A DNA stretch of 64,000 nucleotides from Shimia aestuarii (lineage in GTDB: Bacteria > Pseudomonadota > Alphaproteobacteria > Rhodobacterales > Rhodobacteraceae): the NCBI RefSeq assembly GCF_900114635.1, contig NZ_FOTQ01000008.1:62001-126000 (forward strand). The letters are read 5' to 3'. The position numbers and the translations under genes were made by a program. Numbering within the stretch: position 1 is the first letter of the stretch; each line of letters starts with the position of its first letter. Positions 1 to 8,360 of this stretch are shown one piece after another. Under the pieces are notes generated by a model. It had not been told where the DNA came from. It did no database searches and saw only the letters and a program-made list of their open reading frames with translations.

Positions 1-135
1 GCCGGCCTCTTCGAGGACAGCGTTGGTGAACTCGGCCTCAAGCTCATCATAGCCGGGGATGTCCGACTGCGAGATGTTCAGGACGTCGTGCAGTACGAAC
101 TGCATGTCTTTGACGGGGGCGGTATAGGTGGGCAT
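1..135 (-). CDS. Acyl-CoA dehydrogenase, N-terminal fragment (runs off the left edge)
   Basis: The first 45 codons of a gene read leftwards and cut by the window edge. The product starts [20 protein letters not shown], which I recognise as the N-terminus of the DmdC/FadE-like acyl-CoA dehydrogenases common in Rhodobacteraceae. These FAD enzymes oxidise acyl-CoA thioesters to enoyl-CoA. A GGAAGAG sequence just upstream of the ATG serves as ribosome binding site. The MerR-type gene 27 bp upstream on the same strand probably shares its transcript and controls it. The catalytic part lies outside the window, so the substrate cannot be judged. Confidence 0.8.
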   Translation of the reverse strand, partial: MPTYTAPVKDMQFVLHDVLNISQSDIPGYDELEAEFTNAVLEEAG

Positions 136-162
136 GAATCTCTTCCCTTGAATTGCTCTGAC

Positions 163-564
163 TTACTCAGCGGCTTTTTTTTCTTCAGCGAAGGAGGCGA
201 GGATTTTTTCGCCCCACTTGAGCTGCTCGCGGAGATCGTCGATCGCCTCGTTCAGCTCGTCGCGCTGTTCTTCCATGTCCTGCAGGCGCTGCTGGGCCAC
301 TTCGTAGGTGCGCTGCAACTGGGTCGCCTGCTGGTCTCCCATGTCGTAAAGATCAAGAAGCTGACGGATTTCCTCGAGTGAGAACCCAAACCGCTTGCCG
401 CGCAGGATCAGCTTGAGCCGGGCGCGGTCCCGCTTGGTGAAGAGCCGTTTCTGGCCTTCGCGGATCGGGAACAGAAGTTCCTTGGCTTCATAAAAACGCA
501 AGGTGCGCGGGGTCACGTCGTAGGTGTCGCACATCTCGCGGATGGTCAGCAGATTTTCACTCAT
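163..564 (-). CDS. MerR-family transcriptional regulator
   Basis: A 133-residue MerR-type regulator. Residues 4-75 form the winged-helix domain, with the signature TIREMCDTYDVTPRTLRFYE, followed by a C-terminal dimerising coiled coil (about 80-125). It lacks the cysteines of metal-sensing MerR proteins, so an organic or acyl-CoA ligand is more likely. An in-frame ATG nine codons upstream is possible, but the chosen start has a GAGGA site at good distance. It sits directly upstream of the acyl-CoA dehydrogenase gene, and a MerR-like palindrome lies in its own promoter region. By analogy with LiuR-type regulators it may control fatty or branched-chain acyl oxidation; this is inference. Confidence 0.85.
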   Translation of the reverse strand: MSENLLTIREMCDTYDVTPRTLRFYEAKELLFPIREGQKRLFTKRDRARLKLILRGKRFGFSLEEIRQLLDLYDMGDQQATQLQRTYEVAQQRLQDMEEQRDELNEAIDDLREQLKWGEKILASFAEEKKAAE

Positions 565-620
565 CGTATCGTCCTCGGCTTCGTCTCTCATCAGACAAAA
601 TGGGATATGCCCCGTTGGTT

Positions 621-649
621 ACAATAGAGGTTTACGTTGACGTAAGTAA
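621..649 (-). promoter_or_regulatory. Putative MerR operator within the promoter of the merR-acyl-CoA dehydrogenase operon
   Basis: Positions 632-645 read TTACGTTGACGTAA, a palindrome with arms TTACGT/ACGTAA. On the minus strand it lies between a possible -35 (TTACTT, 649-644) and a -10-like TATTGT (626-621), which is where MerR proteins bind in promoters with long spacers. The pattern resembles the ACGTnnACGT-type sites of LiuR-class MerR regulators as I recall them. No binding evidence exists here. Confidence 0.5.
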
Positions 650-831
650 GACGTTGCGTCACTTTGGAGATGACGCAACTGTCCATCTGAGATGAGCATG
701 TATCGCCGATGTCGGCTGTGTTTAGTTGTTGAAAATAAATATAAAAAACCGCACGTCTTGGCTGTGGACGTGCGGGCAGAGAAGGGAAGTCGCGATTTTG
801 TGACGTTGCGTTTGGCAGCCGTTTTGCGCGG

Positions 832-1209
832 TCAGCCAGATTTTTCGAGGAAGCCGGCGGTCTCGTCACGCAGGGATTTCAGCTCGTTCATGGCGTCGTC
901 CAGCTGTGAACGCTGGTCGAGCAACTCGGCATATTGACGATCTGCCATGTCGATAAACGCGCGCATCTGCGCCTCGGTGCCCTCGTTTTCGTAGATCAGC
1001 AACCACTGGCGGATGTCTTCGAGTTTGATCCCAAACTTGCGTCCGCGCATGATCAACGTCATGCGCGCTACTTCACGGGGACCGAAGTAACGCGATCTGC
1101 CCTCGCGATCGGGTCGCAACAGCTCGATATACTCATAGTAACGTAACGTTCTCGGCGTGACGTCGAATCGTGCGCACATTTCCTTGAAAGACAGGCGAGT
1201 TTCGGACAT
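832..1209 (-). CDS. Second MerR-family transcriptional regulator
   Basis: A 125-residue MerR-type protein, similar in layout to its neighbour: a winged-helix domain (residues 3-72, with DVTPRTLRYYEYIELL) and a C-terminal helix rich in Glu, Arg and Leu. An AGGGAG ribosome binding site precedes the ATG. It reads the same way as the downstream merR gene but is separated by about 270 bp containing the operator, so it probably has its own transcript. The two MerR proteins are clearly related in sequence and may have arisen by duplication. The ligand is unknown; there is no metal-binding cysteine cluster. Confidence 0.85.
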   Translation of the reverse strand: MSETRLSFKEMCARFDVTPRTLRYYEYIELLRPDREGRSRYFGPREVARMTLIMRGRKFGIKLEDIRQWLLIYENEGTEAQMRAFIDMADRQYAELLDQRSQLDDAMNELKSLRDETAGFLEKSG

Positions 1210-1326
1210 CTGGCAATTCTCCCTTGTCGGTAAAACTTAGTTCGCAACTGCAGCAAGAGCAACCGCCCCCTTGCCCATTCCGGAAAATGGCGCTCATAAA
1301 TATGCAAACGAAACGCGGAGCAGCGA

Positions 1327-1752
1327 ATGACCCCGGACAAATCCAAGATTGCAGAGCAGTTCATCAATGCGATCCCGCATTGCAAATCGCTCAACATGAA
1401 ACTGACCAATATCGGGGCGGGCGTTGCGGAAATGATGTTGCCCTATGATCTTCGGATCGTGGGGGATCCCGAAACCGGTGTCATACATGGCGGCGCGGTG
1501 TCGGCATTGATGGATACTTGTTGCGGGGCGGCGGCGATGAGCCACCCGGCGTCTCCGTCAGGCACGGCAACCATTGACCTGAGAATCGATTACATGCGGG
1601 CGGCGACGCCCGGACAGACCATTCATACCCGCGCCGAGTGTTACCGGATCACCCGCAGCGTGGCTTTCGTTCGGGCCACGGCGGTGGATGATGATGCAGA
1701 GAACCCGGTCGCGACCGCGACGGGCGCCTTTACGGTCGAGGGGATCAAATGA
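1327..1752 (+). CDS. PaaI-type hotdog thioesterase
   Basis: A 141-residue single-hotdog protein. The stretch GVIHGGAVSALMDTCCG (about residues 52-68) is the HGG motif on the central helix of PaaI/YigI-type acyl-CoA thioesterases, and the strand IDLRIDYMRAATPGQTI follows as expected. Such enzymes hydrolyse aromatic or medium-chain acyl-CoA to free acid. The stop overlaps the start of the next gene, which encodes a second hotdog protein, so the two are translated together and could form a mixed complex. The substrate is unknown. Confidence 0.85.
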   Translation: MTPDKSKIAEQFINAIPHCKSLNMKLTNIGAGVAEMMLPYDLRIVGDPETGVIHGGAVSALMDTCCGAAAMSHPASPSGTATIDLRIDYMRAATPGQTIHTRAECYRITRSVAFVRATAVDDDAENPVATATGAFTVEGIK

Positions 1753-2273
1753 TGGCACGCAAACGTCCCGAACCGGTTCAGGTTGTCAAACAGCGGCGCG
1801 ATGCGGCGCTGAGCGCGCTTGTGCATGGGGTGCCTTACATCCAGTTTCTCGGCATCGAGTTCGAGCGGCGCGGCGATGAGCTTACGGCGATCCTGCCCTT
1901 TGATGAGAAGTTGATCGGCAACCCGATCCTGCCCGCGATTCATGGTGGTGTGACGGCTGGATTCCTTGAGACTACCGCAGTGATCGGGCTGGCGTGGTCG
2001 GTGATGTGGGATGACATCGAGACAGGGCGGATCGATGTTGAGGAGCTGTCGCTGGGTCACATGCCGCGCCTGCCCAAGACAATTGATTTCACCGTCGATT
2101 ACCTGCGCTCGGGTCTGCCGCGCGATGCCTATGCGCGGGCACGTGTGAACCGGTCGGGCCGCCGCTATGCGTCGGTGCATGTCGAAGCCTGGCAGGATCA
2201 GCGGGCGGTGCTTTTTGCACAGGCGACGGGGCATTTCCTGATGCCCCCGCGCGATGCCGACAGGGATGGCTGA
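1749..2273 (+). CDS. Second PaaI-type hotdog thioesterase
   Basis: A 174-residue hotdog-fold protein with the motif AIHGGVTAGFLETTA (about residues 63-77) and the usual strand TVDYLRSGLPRDAYARA. It carries an insertion of about 25 residues after the central helix (DDIETGRIDVEELSLGHMPR) that its upstream partner lacks. The start overlaps the stop of the upstream thioesterase gene by 4 bp, and its end overlaps the start of the MATE exporter gene, so these three form one operon. Reaction probably acyl-CoA hydrolysis; substrate unknown. Confidence 0.8.
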   Translation: MMARKRPEPVQVVKQRRDAALSALVHGVPYIQFLGIEFERRGDELTAILPFDEKLIGNPILPAIHGGVTAGFLETTAVIGLAWSVMWDDIETGRIDVEELSLGHMPRLPKTIDFTVDYLRSGLPRDAYARARVNRSGRRYASVHVEAWQDQRAVLFAQATGHFLMPPRDADRDG

Positions 2274-3606
2274 CCTCGGCCCCGTCACGCATCGCCGCAT
2301 TCTGCGCAATGCCCTGCCCATCGTTCTGGCCAATGCCACCGTGCCCATTCTGGGGGCGGTGGATACAGGCGTGGTGGGGCAGCTGGGCGAGGCGGCGCCG
2401 ATTGGCGCGGTCGGGATCGGGGCCATCATCCTGTCGGCCCTTTACTGGGTGTTCGGTTTCCTGCGCATGGGGACTACTGGGCTGACCAGCCAGGCGCACG
2501 GCGCTGGAAAGAGCGGCGAAGTTGCGGCTCTGCTTGTGCGCGCGCTGATGATCGGGATCGCCGGTGGTGTGTTGGTGATCCTGACCCAAACGCTGTTGTT
2601 CCGCGCGTCGTTTTTCGTGTCACCGGCCAGTCCGGAGGTCGAGGAACTGGCGCGCGGGTATCTCACGATCCGGGTGTGGTCCGCACCTGCGGCGATCGGG
2701 CTTTACGGGTTGACCGGATGGCTGATCGCGCTTGAGCGCGCGCGGGCAGTTCTGGTGATCCAGGTCTGGATGAACGGGCTCAATATCCTGTTGGACCTGT
2801 GGTTCGTGCTGGGTCTGGGCTGGGGTGTTGAGGGGGTGGCCTTTGCCACCTTCCTTGCGGAATGGAGCGGGTTTGCGCTGGCCTTCTGGCTGTGCCGGGA
2901 TGCGTTTCAAAGCCCCGCGTGGCGGGACTGGGCGCGGGTGTTTGACCGCGCCCGCCTGATCGAGATGGCGGCAGTCAATCGCGATATACTTTTACGCTCG
3001 TTGATGTTGCAGGCGATCTTTGTCTCGTTCCTGTTCCTTGGGGCGGATTTCGGGGACATCACGCTTGCCGCCAATCAGGTTCTGCTGCAGTTCCTGCACA
3101 TCACGGCCTATGCGCTCGATGGGTTTGCCTTCGCGGTCGAGGCGCTGGTGGGGCAGGCGCTGGGGGCGCGCGACCGGGCGGGATTGCGCCGCGCGGCGTT
3201 GTTGTCGAGCGGCTGGGGGCTGTTTTGCGTGGTCGTGCTGTCGCTGGCGTTCGCGCTGGCGGGCGGCATGATCATCGACCTGATGACCACGGCGCCGGAT
3301 GTGCGCGCGGCGGCGCGGGACTACCTGCCGTACATGGTGGCCGCGCCCTTGCTTGGTGTGGCGAGCTGGATGCTGGACGGGATCTTCATCGGCGCGACAC
3401 AGAGCCGGGACATGCGCAACATGATGGTGCTGTCACTGATCGTTTATGTGGTGGCGGTCTGGGCGTTGGTGCCGCTTTGGGGCAATCACGGATTGTGGCT
3501 TGCCCTGTTGATCAGCTTCGTGGCGCGCGGGGTGACGTTGGGGGTGCGTTATCCGCGGCTGGAGGCGCTGGCGGAAAGAGGGGCGGGGGCGCTGCCCCCA
3601 CGTTGA
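2266..3606 (+). CDS. MATE-family efflux transporter (DinF-like)
   Basis: A 446-residue inner-membrane protein with about twelve hydrophobic segments, beginning with THRRILRNALPIVLANATVP. The motif GAVDTGVVGQLG is typical of the DinF branch of MATE exporters, which use proton or sodium gradients to expel cationic organic compounds. I chose the second in-frame ATG because family members usually start MADxxxxTHRR; an ATG four codons earlier is also possible. The gene overlaps the upstream thioesterase gene. Downstream is a hairpin plus repeat element that probably ends the transcript. Confidence 0.85.
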   Translation: MADLGPVTHRRILRNALPIVLANATVPILGAVDTGVVGQLGEAAPIGAVGIGAIILSALYWVFGFLRMGTTGLTSQAHGAGKSGEVAALLVRALMIGIAGGVLVILTQTLLFRASFFVSPASPEVEELARGYLTIRVWSAPAAIGLYGLTGWLIALERARAVLVIQVWMNGLNILLDLWFVLGLGWGVEGVAFATFLAEWSGFALAFWLCRDAFQSPAWRDWARVFDRARLIEMAAVNRDILLRSLMLQAIFVSFLFLGADFGDITLAANQVLLQFLHITAYALDGFAFAVEALVGQALGARDRAGLRRAALLSSGWGLFCVVVLSLAFALAGGMIIDLMTTAPDVRAAARDYLPYMVAAPLLGVASWMLDGIFIGATQSRDMRNMMVLSLIVYVVAVWALVPLWGNHGLWLALLISFVARGVTLGVRYPRLEALAERGAGALPPR

Positions 3607-3655
3607 AAATCGAAGGTTTCCAACATTCCCCCGGGGTATTTTTGGAAAAAGAAAG
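3593..3655 (+). repeat. Composite intergenic repeat, copy 1
   Basis: Between the convergent MATE and arsC genes. It has an imperfect stem (GTTGAAAA at 3602 paired with TTTCCAAC near 3624) followed by CCCCCGGGGTATTTTTGG and a purine-rich end AAAAAGAAAG. The same tail, GTATTTnnGGmAAAAnrAAG, recurs at 8226, 37571, 40985, 51942 and 58610, always on the + strand. It may act as a transcription terminator. Confidence 0.7.
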
Positions 3656-3676
3656 TGGATGAGGGCGCGCGCCGGG

Positions 3677-4015
3677 TCAGAGGATGTCGAGCACGGCCTC
3701 GGGCGGGCGGCCGATCGCGGCTTTGCCATTGGCGATCACAATGGGACGTTCGATCAGAACCGGGTTGTCCGCCATGGCAGCCAGCAGGGTGGCCGCGTCG
3801 TCGCTTTTGCTCAGCCCCAGTTCCTTGAAGCGGGCCTCCTTGGGGCGCATCATATCGATCAGCGGCAGGCCGAGCAGGGCCTGCACGGCAGTGATCTCCA
3901 CTGCGCTTGGTGCATCTTCGAGATAGCGGCGGATGGTGACATCGGCCTTTTCTTCGATCAGCGCAAGGGTTTGGCGCGATTTCGAGCAGCGCGGGTTGTG
4001 CCAGATGGTGATCAT
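3677..4015 (-). CDS. arsC: Arsenate reductase, glutaredoxin-dependent type
   Basis: A 112-residue thioredoxin-fold protein of the ArsC/Spx family. The N-terminus has [19 protein letters not shown] with the nucleophilic cysteine at residue 10 and arginine five residues on; the later [10 protein letters not shown] segment holds the second conserved Arg-Pro. ArsC reduces arsenate to arsenite with glutathione and glutaredoxin. No arsenite pump or ArsR gene is near; it sits as the last gene behind pyrD with an ATGA overlap, an arrangement suggesting a housekeeping or detoxifying role rather than an ars resistance operon. A related Spx/YffB function cannot be excluded, but the CSKSR motif favours ArsC. 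Confidence 0.85.
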   Translation of the reverse strand: MITIWHNPRCSKSRQTLALIEEKADVTIRRYLEDAPSAVEITAVQALLGLPLIDMMRPKEARFKELGLSKSDDAATLLAAMADNPVLIERPIVIANGKAAIGRPPEAVLDIL

Positions 4016-5070
4016 AGCCAGTCCTCTCGTTTACTTCCGACCGCGTCCGCCACGTTGGCAAAGCCGTCGGCCTTCAGGAGAGCGTCGAGCCCCCGGATGA
4101 TCTCTTCCGCCAGTGAGAGCCCGCCATAAACCAGCGCCGTATAAAGCTGTACCGCCGTGGCGCCGGCGCAGATCTTGGCATAGGCGTCTTTCGCTGAGGC
4201 GATGCCCCCCACGCCGATCAGGGGGATCCGGCCGTCAGTGAGCTGGCTCATGCGCGCCAGAACGCGTGTCGACCTGTCAAACAGTGGCTTGCCCGAAAGG
4301 CCGCCTGTCTCGTCGCGGTGGCGGCTTTGCAGGCCGTCGCGCGACAGGGTGGTGTTGGTGGTGATGATGCCGTCAATGCCGGTGTCCTGCGCCACCTCGG
4401 CGATTTCGGCGAGCTCCGTGTCGTTGAGATCGGGCGCGATCTTGAGGAAGACCGGGATCGGTTGGGTCAGGGCATTGCGGGTGTCGATCACGCCCGAAAG
4501 CAGCGCAGTGAGGGCGGATTTGCCCTGCAGGTCGCGCAGTTTCTCGGTATTGGGCGAGCTGACGTTCACCGTGGCGAAATCGAGGTGCATTCCGCACCGT
4601 TCGAGCACGCGGGCGAAATCGGCGGCACGATCGTCGCTGTCCTTGTTGGCGCCAAGGTTGAGGCCGATCACGGCGTCCTTCGGGCGGTTCGCCAACCTCT
4701 CGGCAATCGCGTCCATACCGTCATTGTTGAAGCCGAAACGATTGATGGCCGCCGCGTCTTCGGTCAGGCGAAAGAGGCGTGGTTTGGGGTTGCCGGGCTG
4801 GGCGCGTGGGGTGGCGGCGCCGACCTCGAAAAAGCCGAAACCGGCGCGGGCGAGGCCATTGAGCGCGGTGGCGTTCTTGTCGAAACCCGCGGCGAGGCCA
4901 ACCGGGTTCGTCAGGGCGATCCCCGCGAGTGTGGTTTTGAGGCGCGGCGACGTGATTTTTCCGGGGGCCGGAGCCAGCCCCATCTGCAGGGCGCGGATGG
5001 CAAGGCCATGCGCGGCCTCGGGGTCCATGCCGCGCAGGGCCTTCATGCCAAGGGATTCAAGCGCTTTCAT
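4012..5070 (-). CDS. pyrD: Dihydroorotate dehydrogenase (quinone), class 2
   Basis: A 352-residue flavoprotein that oxidises dihydroorotate to orotate in pyrimidine synthesis, passing electrons to quinone at the inner membrane. It has the class 2 N-terminal helix (about residues 1-45), the [20 protein letters not shown] flavin loop, the catalytic serine in [16 protein letters not shown], and the phosphate-binding [14 protein letters not shown] segment near the C-terminus. The ATG at 5070 matches the family length; longer in-frame starts would add unrelated residues. It overlaps the upstream DUF952 gene and the downstream arsC gene by 4 bp each, so translation is coupled. Confidence 0.95.
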   Translation of the reverse strand: MKALESLGMKALRGMDPEAAHGLAIRALQMGLAPAPGKITSPRLKTTLAGIALTNPVGLAAGFDKNATALNGLARAGFGFFEVGAATPRAQPGNPKPRLFRLTEDAAAINRFGFNNDGMDAIAERLANRPKDAVIGLNLGANKDSDDRAADFARVLERCGMHLDFATVNVSSPNTEKLRDLQGKSALTALLSGVIDTRNALTQPIPVFLKIAPDLNDTELAEIAEVAQDTGIDGIITTNTTLSRDGLQSRHRDETGGLSGKPLFDRSTRVLARMSQLTDGRIPLIGVGGIASAKDAYAKICAGATAVQLYTALVYGGLSLAEEIIRGLDALLKADGFANVADAVGSKREDWL

Positions 5071-5408
5071 ATGCTTACTCCTGCGGGAAACTGATGCGTG
5101 CCGTCGACAAGTGGCAGCGGTTGCGCCCAGACAACATCGGACAGTTGCAGGTCGCGGTAGAGATGGGGAAAGAGCGCCCCGCCCCGGGACGGTTCCCACT
5201 TGAGCGCGTTGCCCAGCGTGTCAGTCTCGAGCCCCAAAAGGAAGAGGTTGTCTTCACCTGCAAAATGCTTGGCCGCGGTTTCACCGACCTGTTCGGCGGT
5301 CGAAAAATGCACGAAGCCATCGGCAATATCGACGGGGGCGCCCGCGGTGTGGCCGGCGCTGCGCAGGGCCGCCCATTCCTCGGCCCGGAATATCTTGAAG
5401 ATCAGCAT
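5067..5408 (-). CDS. DUF952 family protein
   Basis: A 113-residue cytoplasmic protein of the DUF952 family, starting [19 protein letters not shown] and containing the conserved [20 protein letters not shown] and [11 protein letters not shown] segments. The family has no established function, though the fold relates to ADP-ribosyltransferase-like proteins as I recall. The start was chosen by similarity; another ATG lies five codons upstream and neither has a strong ribosome binding site. It is the first gene of a three-gene operon with pyrD and arsC, joined by ATGA overlaps. Confidence 0.8.
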   Translation of the reverse strand: MLIFKIFRAEEWAALRSAGHTAGAPVDIADGFVHFSTAEQVGETAAKHFAGEDNLFLLGLETDTLGNALKWEPSRGGALFPHLYRDLQLSDVVWAQPLPLVDGTHQFPAGVSI

Positions 5409-5520
5409 GGCGTTCACATGCATCGCGCGGGCAGCAAGGTCAAGCGCTCTAAGGCTTTGACAGGGGGAGGGCGCAAAGGGCAACATTTCCACATAACAAG
5501 ACAACAGAGAGGGGATTCTC

Positions 5521-7080
5521 ATGAAAGCTCGTTTGATGACGGGTGCAGCGGCCCTGGCCGTAACGGCGGGTATGGCGACGGCCGACTACTCGCTGACGAT
5601 TTTGCACACAAATGATTTCCATGCCCGGTTCGAGCCGATCTCGAAATATGACTCGGGGTGTTCAGAAGAAAGCAATGCCGAGGGCAAGTGCTTTGGCGGT
5701 TCGGCGCGGCTTGTTACGGCGCTTGAAGCGGCGCGGGCGCGGTCGGACAATTCGATCCTCGTCGACGGCGGGGACCAGTTCCAGGGCACGCTGTTCTACA
5801 CCTATTACAAGGGCAAGTTGGCCGCCGAAATGATGAACAAGATGGGCTATGACGCGATGACCGTGGGCAACCACGAATTCGACGATGGGCCTGAGGTGTT
5901 GCGCGGCTTCATGGATGCGGTGACTTTCCCGGTGCTGATGTCGAATGCGGATGTCAGCGGCGAGGAGCTGCTCAAGGATGCGCTGCGCAAATCGACGGTG
6001 ATCCAGAAGGACGGCGAGATGATCGGCCTGATCGGCCTGACGCCACAGGATACGGATGAGTTGGCCAGCCCGGGGCCGAACGTGATCTTCACCGATCCGG
6101 TGGATGCGGTGCAGGGAGAGGTGGACAAGCTGACCGAGATGGGGGTCAACAAGATCATCGTGCTAAGCCATTCCGGTTACGGCGTGGATCAGCGCGTGGC
6201 GGCGGAAACCACCGGCGTCGACGTGATCGTAGGGGGGCATTCCAATACCTATCTCTCGAACACGTCGGACAGGGCCGAGGGGCCGTACCCGACCATGGTC
6301 GGAACCACCGCGATCGTGTCGGCTTATGCCTATGGCAAGTTCCTGGGAGAGTTGAACGTCACGTTCAATGATGCGGGCGAGGTCGTTGAAGCGACGGGTG
6401 AGCCGATCATCATGGACGCGGCGGTGGCCGAGGACGTGGACACCAAGGCGCGCATTGCCAAGGCGGCTGCACCGCTTGAGGAAATCCGCAGCCGTGTTGT
6501 GGCCGAAACGGCCGAGGCCATCGACGGCGAACGCGGGTCATGCCGGTCGCAGGAATGCTCCATGGGCAACCTTATCGCGGATGCCATGCTGGACCGGGTC
6601 AAGGATCAGGGTGTCGAGATTGCCATTCAGAACGGCGGCGGCATCCGGGCGTCGATTGATGCGGGCGAAGTGACGATGGGCGAGGTGCTGACCGTGCTGC
6701 CGTTCCAGAACACGCTGAGCACGTTTCAGGTGACGGGCGCCACCATCGTGGCCGCGCTCGAAAACGGGGTCAGCCAGCATGAGGAAGGTGCCGGGCGGTT
6801 CGCGCAGGTCGCCGGGATGACCTATGCGTTTGACGTCAGTCAGCCGGCAGGCAGCCGGATCAGCGACGTCATGGTGGGCGGCAAGCCGATCGAGATGGAC
6901 AAGGTCTATGGCGTGGTCTCGAACAACTATGTCCGCAACGGTGGGGACGGTTACAAGATGTTCCGCGGCGCGATGAATGCCTATGATTTCGGCCCCGATC
7001 TGGCTGATGTCACGGCCGAGTATCTCGCTGCGCAGGGGCCGTTCAAACCGTATCTGGATGGACGGATCGTGGCGAAATAA
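5521..7080 (+). CDS. Periplasmic 5'-nucleotidase / UDP-sugar hydrolase family protein
   Basis: A 519-residue exported metallophosphoesterase. Residues 1-21 are a signal peptide ending in ATA. The N-terminal domain has the dimetal motifs LHTNDFHARF (D32, H34), DGGDQFQG, GNHEFD, SHSG and GGHSN; the C-terminal 5'-nucleotidase domain has QNGGGIRASI and the substrate stacking region near SNNYVRNGGDGY. It should release phosphate and nucleosides from nucleotides in the periplasm. Two cysteine pairs (around C48/C57 and in the GSCRSQECSMGN segment) could form disulphides. A GAGAGGGG ribosome binding site precedes the start. A strong terminator follows, so the gene is probably transcribed alone. Confidence 0.9.
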   Translation: MKARLMTGAAALAVTAGMATADYSLTILHTNDFHARFEPISKYDSGCSEESNAEGKCFGGSARLVTALEAARARSDNSILVDGGDQFQGTLFYTYYKGKLAAEMMNKMGYDAMTVGNHEFDDGPEVLRGFMDAVTFPVLMSNADVSGEELLKDALRKSTVIQKDGEMIGLIGLTPQDTDELASPGPNVIFTDPVDAVQGEVDKLTEMGVNKIIVLSHSGYGVDQRVAAETTGVDVIVGGHSNTYLSNTSDRAEGPYPTMVGTTAIVSAYAYGKFLGELNVTFNDAGEVVEATGEPIIMDAAVAEDVDTKARIAKAAAPLEEIRSRVVAETAEAIDGERGSCRSQECSMGNLIADAMLDRVKDQGVEIAIQNGGGIRASIDAGEVTMGEVLTVLPFQNTLSTFQVTGATIVAALENGVSQHEEGAGRFAQVAGMTYAFDVSQPAGSRISDVMVGGKPIEMDKVYGVVSNNYVRNGGDGYKMFRGAMNAYDFGPDLADVTAEYLAAQGPFKPYLDGRIVAK

Positions 7081-7100
7081 AGCCTGTGCTTGACCTTTGC

Positions 7101-7132
7101 AGCCCCCGCCGGGAGACTGGCGGGGGCTTTTG
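7101..7132 (+). terminator. Rho-independent terminator after the 5'-nucleotidase gene
   Basis: AGCCCCCGCC (7101-7110) pairs perfectly with GGCGGGGGCT (7119-7128) around an eight-base loop and is followed by TTTTGTTTT. It lies 20 bp after the 5'-nucleotidase stop codon. Confidence 0.9.
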
Positions 7133-7145
7133 TTTTGGGGTGCGC

Positions 7146-7451
7146 ATGGACCATCCTCTGATCGACCTGATCAACCAGAGAATCCGCGAGGCGGAGGAAG
7201 CGGGCGCGTTCGACAATCTCGAAGGCGCGGGAAAACCGTTGCCCAACATGGAAGACCCGGAGAACGCTCTCATCAACCGGCTGATCAGGGAAAACGGCGC
7301 GGTGCCGGAATTCGTGTCGCTGTCGCGGGAACTGGCGACACTGCGTGAAGAGCTGCGCGAAACGGGCGACCGGACGCGGCGGCGGGACATCATGAAAGAG
7401 ATGTCGATGATGGAAGCGCGCATTGAGCTGGCCCGCAAGGCCCATCGCTAG
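7146..7451 (+). CDS. DUF1992 / DnaJ-subfamily C member 28-like protein
   Basis: A 101-residue protein of the DUF1992 family. It begins MDHPLIDLINQRIREAEEAG and has the family hallmark FDNLEGAGKPLPNMEDPENA, then a helical C-terminus. In longer homologues this domain accompanies a J-domain, but none is present here. An in-frame start upstream (7086) would run through the preceding terminator and is rejected. Function is unknown. It is followed after 44 bp by the SRAP gene, probably in the same transcript. Confidence 0.8.
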   Translation: MDHPLIDLINQRIREAEEAGAFDNLEGAGKPLPNMEDPENALINRLIRENGAVPEFVSLSRELATLREELRETGDRTRRRDIMKEMSMMEARIELARKAHR

Positions 7452-7495
7452 GAGCCGCCCCTGTGGCGGAGGGATGACGGAGCATGTGACGGACG

Positions 7496-8170
7496 ATGTG
7501 CGGACGATTTGCGATCACCTTGCCCACGGACGCGATGGCGCAACTGTTTGCGGCAGCTCCGGCGAATGACCTGCCCACTGTGCCCAACTACAATGTTTGC
7601 CCGACAAACCAGGTGCACAGCGTTGTTGGGGGGGCGGGGGCGCAGCGGCGGTTGGTGGCGATGCGCTGGGGGTTTCTGCCGCATTGGTACATGGGGCCCT
7701 CTGACGGGCCGCTGCTGATCAATGCGCGGGCCGAAACAATTGCCGAGAAACCGGCCTTTCGCGCCGCGTGTCGCGAAAGGCGATGCCTGATCCCTGTCAG
7801 CGGGTTCTATGAATGGACCAAGGACGGCGACGGGGTGCGCTGGCCCTGGTACATCCATGGGAAGCAGACCCTGGCGCTGGCCGGGGTGTGGCAGCGTTGG
7901 GACAAGGGGGACACGCCGCTGGAGACCTGCGCGATCGTCACGACCGGGGCCAACGCGGCGATGTCGCGGATTCACCACCGGATGCCCGTCGTCATCGCGC
8001 AAAAAGACTGGGGGCTGTGGCTGGGCGAAGAGGGGCATGGCGCGGCGCGGTTGATGCGGGCGCCGGACGAGGATCTTTTGACTTTTCATGCAGTGGACCG
8101 GGCGGTGAATTCGAGCCGGGCCGAGGGCGCGCAGTTGATCGAGCCGGTCACGCGGGACGGGCCGCGGTAA
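7496..8170 (+). CDS. SOS response-associated peptidase (SRAP/HMCES/YedK family)
   Basis: A 224-residue SRAP protein. Cysteine 2 follows the initiator methionine (MCGRFAITLP), as required to form a thiazolidine DNA-protein crosslink with abasic sites in single-stranded DNA. The other active-site elements are present: INARAETIAEKPAFR (Asn), SGFYEWTK (Glu) and SRIHHRMPVVI (His). It protects abasic sites during replication. Translation must start at this ATG because Cys2 is essential. No LexA gene is adjacent. It is followed by a strong double hairpin and repeat element. Confidence 0.92.
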   Translation: MCGRFAITLPTDAMAQLFAAAPANDLPTVPNYNVCPTNQVHSVVGGAGAQRRLVAMRWGFLPHWYMGPSDGPLLINARAETIAEKPAFRAACRERRCLIPVSGFYEWTKDGDGVRWPWYIHGKQTLALAGVWQRWDKGDTPLETCAIVTTGANAAMSRIHHRMPVVIAQKDWGLWLGEEGHGAARLMRAPDEDLLTFHAVDRAVNSSRAEGAQLIEPVTRDGPR

Positions 8171-8246
8171 GAGGGGGCCAGCCCCCTCGTTTGAAAATGT
8201 CGACATTTTCAAACTTCACCCCCGGGGTATTTCCGGAAAAAGAAAG
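8171..8246 (+). repeat. Composite intergenic repeat, copy 2 (two hairpins plus tail)
   Basis: Directly after the SRAP stop codon, GAGGGGGC/GCCCCCTC form a first hairpin (8171-8188). A 26-bp perfect palindrome follows (8189-8214, half-site GTTTGAAAATGTC), then CCCCCGGGGTATTTCCGG with AAAAAGAAAG. It is nearly the same as copy 4 at 40932, some 33 kb away. It lies between co-oriented genes and probably stops readthrough into the gap gene. Confidence 0.8.
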
Positions 8247-8360
8247 AGCGGCGGTGGCGTTTTCGCGGAAACTGATTCACGAATCCGGACTGTTTTTCGG
8301 GGTGGCCTTTCGGGTGCAAAACCGTTCAATAGGCGTCAGGATGACTGTGGGAGCCATGAC

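Noticed and set aside
7086-7145. Twenty-codon N-terminal extension of the DUF1992 gene
   Set aside because: It would place the start upstream of and through a perfect rho-independent terminator, and homologues begin at the MDHPLIDLIN methionine.
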